Assembly (NCBI GenBank): GCA_030620925.1
Contig: JAUXIQ010000023.1
Location: 1 to 12,098 of the forward strand
Direction: 5' to 3'
DNA length: 12,098 nt
Source: JAUXIQ01 sp030620925 [NCBI: Nitrospinota bacterium]
GTDB lineage: Bacteria; JAUXIQ01
Shown: positions 9,313 to 12,098 of the stretch, one piece after another
How positions within the stretch are numbered: position 1 is the first letter of the stretch
Layout: the number at the start of each line of letters is the position of its first letter
The notes under the pieces: model-generated
What the model saw: the letters and a program-made list of their open reading frames with translations, nothing else
What the model was told of the DNA's origin: nothing
The model's database searches: none
Program-made: the position numbers and the translations under genes

Positions 9313-9719
9313 TGGGCGTCTACCTCCCTGTTCACCTTGTCCAGGATACCGTTCACAAAGGCCGGTGAATTCTCACCGCCGAACTTCTTGGCCAGCTCCA
9401 CCGCTTCGTTGATGGTCACCTTATAGGGTATATCGCTGATGTACTTGAGCTCGTAGACGGCCATGCGGAGAATATTCTTATCTATAATCGCCATTCGCTC
9501 TATGGACCAATGCATGCTTGCGCTCTTAAGATGTTCGTCTATCTCTTCCTTCTTTTCAGCGGCGCCTCTGGTCAGTTGCAGGGCGAAGTCCCTCACTTCC
9601 TGCGGAAGAGGCCCCCCTTCCGTGGCGGCTTCAAGGGCCTGCTCCGGGTCAATCTTCACCATATCCAGTTGATAGAGCATCTGCAAGGCTAGTTCACGTG
9701 CTTTACTCCTGGCTCTCAC
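9306..9719 (-). CDS. nusB: Transcription antitermination factor NusB
   Basis: NusB with NusE (S10) binds boxA in rRNA operons and prevents premature termination. The 137-residue all-helical protein matches the family: [16 protein letters not shown] at the N-terminus, [18 protein letters not shown] in the centre and [20 protein letters not shown] with FVNGILDKV near the end. The start is GTG at 9719, four bases after the ribH stop; nearby ATGs at 9727 and 9724 are out of frame or blocked by a stop. GAGGG within the ribH end lies 11 bases upstream. ribH-nusB adjacency is widespread in bacteria and supports both calls. Confidence 0.96.
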   Translation of the reverse strand: MRARSKARELALQMLYQLDMVKIDPEQALEAATEGGPLPQEVRDFALQLTRGAAEKKEEIDEHLKSASMHWSIERMAIIDKNILRMAVYELKYISDIPYKVTINEAVELAKKFGGENSPAFVNGILDKVNREVDAQC

Positions 9720-9723
9720 GGCA

Positions 9724-10197
9724 TCATTTTCCCTCTATCGCTTTGTAGAGATTTACCATCTCCAAAGCGGAAACGGCGGCCTCGAAGCCCTTGTTTCCCA
9801 TCTTGGTGCCAGCACGCTCGATCGCCTGTTCCAGGGAATCGGTGGTGAGAACTCCCAGGGTGATGGGCACGCCCGTCTCCAGCGACGTGTTGGCTATACC
9901 CTTTGTAACCTCGGCGGCTATATACTCGTGATGGGTTGTAGCGCCCCGTATGACGGCGCCCAGGCATATGATGGCGTCATACTTCTTCAGTTGAGCCAGC
10001 TTCTTGGCCACCAGAGGTATCTCAAAGGAACCCGGCACACGCACCACGCTGACATTCTGCTCCTTGGTCCCATGTCTGTACAACGCGTCCAGAGCCCCTT
10101 CCAGCAGTTTCCCGGTAATGAAATCGTTGAACCTGCTGACGACAATACCGAACTTAAACTTTTCCCCGATCAGGTGGCCTTCAATGGTTTTAGGCAT
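9724..10197 (-). CDS. ribH: 6,7-dimethyl-8-ribityllumazine synthase
   Basis: RibH condenses 5-amino-6-ribitylaminouracil with dihydroxybutanone phosphate, the penultimate step of riboflavin synthesis, usually in 60-mer or pentamer shells. From the ATG at 10197 the product is 157 residues. Visible motifs are VVSRFN (19-24), VPGSFEIP (54-61), [13 protein letters not shown] (80-92, with catalytic His89) and [14 protein letters not shown], the phosphate-binding C-terminal stretch. An in-frame TTG 18 bases upstream would add six residues (MQEEGT), but it overlaps the GGAGGAGG that lies 5 bases before the ATG, so the ATG is chosen. ribE ends 24 nt upstream. Confidence 0.97.
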   Translation of the reverse strand: MPKTIEGHLIGEKFKFGIVVSRFNDFITGKLLEGALDALYRHGTKEQNVSVVRVPGSFEIPLVAKKLAQLKKYDAIICLGAVIRGATTHHEYIAAEVTKGIANTSLETGVPITLGVLTTDSLEQAIERAGTKMGNKGFEAAVSALEMVNLYKAIEGK

Positions 10198-10221
10198 GGT
10201 GCCCTCCTCCTGCAAAATGGA

Positions 10222-10887
10222 TCAAACAAAACCGTGCCGCGCCAGGAATTCCTGGTCTATGCCGCCTGTTTTCTGAGCCTGCGTTTCCCCCCTCTCCGAG
10301 TAACCGGCCAGGAGGCGCTCCACGTATTTACCTATAATATCGCACTCTATGTTAACCACAGAGCCCGCCCTTCTCTGTGAAAAGGTGGTCTCCCTGTAAG
10401 TAAATGGTATGACCGCCACCGTGAAGCCGTCTTCCCGCACGTCCACCACGGTGAGGCTGATACCTTCCACCGCCACCGATCCCTTGGGCACCACGTAGCG
10501 CATGATCCGTTCCGGGGTCTGAAAAGCGAAAACGTAGGATTCGCCTTCTTTCCCGATCTCTGTGATCCTGCCCGTCCCGTCGATATGACCGGATACCAGA
10601 TGCCCCCCCATCTTTCCGCCCAGCCGCAGAGACCTTTCCAGGTTGACACCGGAACCGGGTGGAAGCTCACCCAGGTTGGTGATGCCCATAGTTTCGGGGG
10701 TGGCCTCAACGGTGAAGTCGGTCTCCCCGAAATCCACCACTGTGAGACAGACGCCGGAGACGGATATGCTGTCCCCCAGCGCTATCTCTTCCAACGCCTT
10801 ACGGGCGGCGATAGTGAACAGGCTGATATCGCCCCTCCTGTCGGTTCGGCGGACTTCGCCCACCTCCTCTACTATGCCGGTGAACAC
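10222..10887 (-). CDS. ribE: Riboflavin synthase, alpha subunit
   Basis: The enzyme dismutates two 6,7-dimethyl-8-ribityllumazine molecules into riboflavin and the ribitylaminouracil precursor. The 221-residue protein has the classic MFTGIVEEVGEV start and two lumazine-binding repeats. The first (about 1-97) holds GDSISVSGVCLTVV and the second (about 98-200) holds GSVAVEGISLTVVDV, with GHLVSGHIDGTGRI at the junction. The GTG at 10887 has GAGAGGG five bases upstream and lies 10 nt after the ribD stop. The tail after the second repeat (TQAQKTGGIDQEFLARHGFV) is the variable trimerisation region. Some schemes name this gene ribC. Confidence 0.96.
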   Translation of the reverse strand: MFTGIVEEVGEVRRTDRRGDISLFTIAARKALEEIALGDSISVSGVCLTVVDFGETDFTVEATPETMGITNLGELPPGSGVNLERSLRLGGKMGGHLVSGHIDGTGRITEIGKEGESYVFAFQTPERIMRYVVPKGSVAVEGISLTVVDVREDGFTVAVIPFTYRETTFSQRRAGSVVNIECDIIGKYVERLLAGYSERGETQAQKTGGIDQEFLARHGFV

Positions 10888-10897
10888 GGGAACCCTC

Positions 10898-11992
10898 TCA
10901 ATTCCTGGTTATATACCCTTCCATCAATAAATCCCCTCCGATTCTCCTGTACTTGACTCTCTCCAACCCCACCGCCTCGGCAAGCGATGCAGCACCGCCG
11001 CCCCCCACCACGTCCGGGGAGCTCTTTCCGCCGATTATCATGGGCGATACGAAAAGCATCACCTTGTCCACCAGGCCCGCATCCAGCATGGAGGCGTTGA
11101 CTTCTCCCCCTCCTTCCAGAAGCAGGCTGGTCACTCCCTTCTTTCCCAGGCTCTTCATCAACCGAGGGAGGTCCACGCGTCCCCGGGGTCCGTCCAGGGT
11201 GATCACCGTCACCCCCTCCAGGGCCTCAAGCTTCCGTTTCTTTTCAACATCCGCGCCCTTGGTGGTGGCTACCACCACGCCTGCATCAGAATCGCGGTCG
11301 AAAATTCTGGCCGACAGGGGGAGCCGCAGTCTGCTGTCCACAATCACCCTCACCGGGTCTCTGCCCCCCTTAATCCTTGCGGTTAACCGGGGGTCGTCTT
11401 TAATGACCGTCTCCGCCCCCACCATAACCGCGTCGCATACGGCCCTGAGCCTGTGCACCTGTCGTCTCGATGCTTCACCGGTTATCCAGCGCGATTCTCC
11501 TGAAGCTGCTGCTATCTTGCCGTCCAGGCTCATCCCGGCCTTCATGATCACCTGGGGAAGACCGGTGGTAATATGCTTTATGTACGGCTCGTTTAACTCC
11601 CTGGCCCTCTCTTCAAGGACCCCGCAAACGGTCCTGATCCCCGCATCCTGAAGCCTCTTAAATCCCTTACCGGACACCGCAGGGTTGGGGTCCTCCATGG
11701 CCGCCACTACATCCTTGATCCCCGCTTCTATAAGGGTATCGGTGCAGGGTGGCGTCCGCCCCTGATGACAGCAGGGCTCCAGGTTCACGTAAAGCGTTGC
11801 GCCACGGGCCTCCTTCCCCGCCCGCCACAGGGCCTCGATCTCGGCATGAGGTTTTCCCGCCGCTCGATGATAACCCTTCCCTACGATCTTTCCCTTTTTT
11901 ATCAGTACCGAACCCACCATGGGGTTGGGGCTGATCTTACCCGCCCCCTTGCGGGCAAGAGAAAGGGCGGCCCTCATGTACGACTCGTGCAT
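10898..11992 (-). CDS. ribD: Bifunctional pyrimidine deaminase/reductase RibD
   Basis: RibD performs the second and third steps of riboflavin synthesis: deamination of the diaminopyrimidine, then NADPH-dependent ribosyl reduction. From ATG 11992 it has 364 residues. The deaminase domain (1-145) has SPNPMVGSVL, HAE at 49-51 and PCCHQGRTPPC at 73-83, giving zinc ligands His49, Cys74 and Cys83. The reductase domain follows with KAGMSLDGKIA, WITGEASR, DPRLTAR and LLLEGGGEVNASML. A longer in-frame ATG exists at 12040, but it would lie inside the 3' end of the upstream ppdK gene. ATG 11992 falls 7 nt after the ppdK stop and gives the usual MHESYMRAALSLA start, so it is preferred although its ribosome site is weak. 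Confidence 0.94.
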   Translation of the reverse strand: MHESYMRAALSLARKGAGKISPNPMVGSVLIKKGKIVGKGYHRAAGKPHAEIEALWRAGKEARGATLYVNLEPCCHQGRTPPCTDTLIEAGIKDVVAAMEDPNPAVSGKGFKRLQDAGIRTVCGVLEERARELNEPYIKHITTGLPQVIMKAGMSLDGKIAAASGESRWITGEASRRQVHRLRAVCDAVMVGAETVIKDDPRLTARIKGGRDPVRVIVDSRLRLPLSARIFDRDSDAGVVVATTKGADVEKKRKLEALEGVTVITLDGPRGRVDLPRLMKSLGKKGVTSLLLEGGGEVNASMLDAGLVDKVMLFVSPMIIGGKSSPDVVGGGGAASLAEAVGLERVKYRRIGGDLLMEGYITRN

Positions 11993-11999
11993 GGCCCCA

Positions 12000-12098
12000 T
12001 TACTCGCGAAGTATCCCGGCGGCGTCTTTAAGCGCGGCATGGGCTGCCGCCAACCGGGCCACCGGAACCCTATATGGTGAACAACTCACGTAATCGAG
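12000..12098 (-). CDS. ppdK: Pyruvate, phosphate dikinase, C-terminal end (partial)
   Basis: The last 32 codons of a gene entering from the right edge read LDYVSCSPYRVPVARLAAA and end HAALKDAAGILRE before TAA at 12002-12000. LDYVSCSP(Y/F)RVPxARLAAA is the conserved C-terminal segment of pyruvate phosphate dikinase, which interconverts pyruvate, ATP and phosphate with phosphoenolpyruvate, AMP and pyrophosphate. The segment contains the Cys that acts as general acid in the pyruvate site of the family (established knowledge; the residue is the C of SCSP). The stop lies 7 nt before ribD, so ribD may be transcribed with it. Only the tail is visible, so intactness cannot be judged. Confidence 0.88.
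   Translation of the reverse strand, partial: LDYVSCSPYRVPVARLAAAHAALKDAAGILRE

Noticed and set aside
10198-10215. Upstream TTG start for ribH
   Set aside because: It would overlap its own Shine-Dalgarno; the ATG at 10197 has an ideal GGAGGAGG.
10953-11651. A 232-codon plus-strand open frame opposite ribD
   Set aside because: Serine/threonine/proline-rich shadow of the RibD reductase domain with no start signals.
10888-12098. FMN riboswitch ahead of the rib genes
   Set aside because: ppdK coding sequence runs to within 7 nt of ribD, leaving no room for one; any such element would lie outside the window.

Overview
The window is about 12 kb of compact bacterial chromosome made almost entirely of housekeeping genes. 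Genes for an LPS-assembly lipoprotein (lptE), a lipid II flippase (murJ), GlnD, XerD and the end of a pyruvate phosphate dikinase suggest a Gram-negative, outer-membrane-bearing bacterium. The gene order ribD-ribE-ribH-nusB, leuS-lptE, rpsT, murJ resembles that of Deltaproteobacteria/Desulfobacterota and relatives; this lineage call is inferred from gene content and order recalled from known genomes, not from a search. There is no mobile element, phage gene, CRISPR array, rRNA or tRNA.

Layout, from the right edge in the direction of transcription (minus strand): the last codons of ppdK (12098-12000), then a tightly packed run of ribD, ribE, ribH, nusB, an orphan protein resembling the N-terminal domain of M17 aminopeptidases, a calcineurin-type metallophosphoesterase, a Nudix hydrolase, leuS and lptE (ending at 4428). 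Gaps range from small overlaps to 42 nt, so these are probably one or two operons. The run combines riboflavin synthesis (RibD, RibE, RibH), transcription antitermination (NusB), leucyl-tRNA synthesis (LeuRS), LPS export (LptE) and three less defined proteins, two of them nucleotide or phosphoester hydrolases.

On the plus strand, rpsT (ribosomal protein S20, 4063-4341) is transcribed convergently toward lptE and divergently from murJ. The 159-nt rpsT-murJ gap carries a good sigma70-type promoter for rpsT. To its left, murJ, xerD and glnD form a second minus-strand run.

Points for a second look: (1) glnD is interrupted by an in-frame TAA at 307-305, although the same frame continues with typical GlnD sequence to the window edge; (2) a 20-nt quasi-palindromic motif occurs twice with one mismatch, directly upstream of the ribosome binding sites of rpsT and leuS; (3) the ribBA gene often found between ribE and ribH is absent; (4) there is an orphan M17-N-like gene beside two hydrolase genes. 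I see no clear new biological system here.
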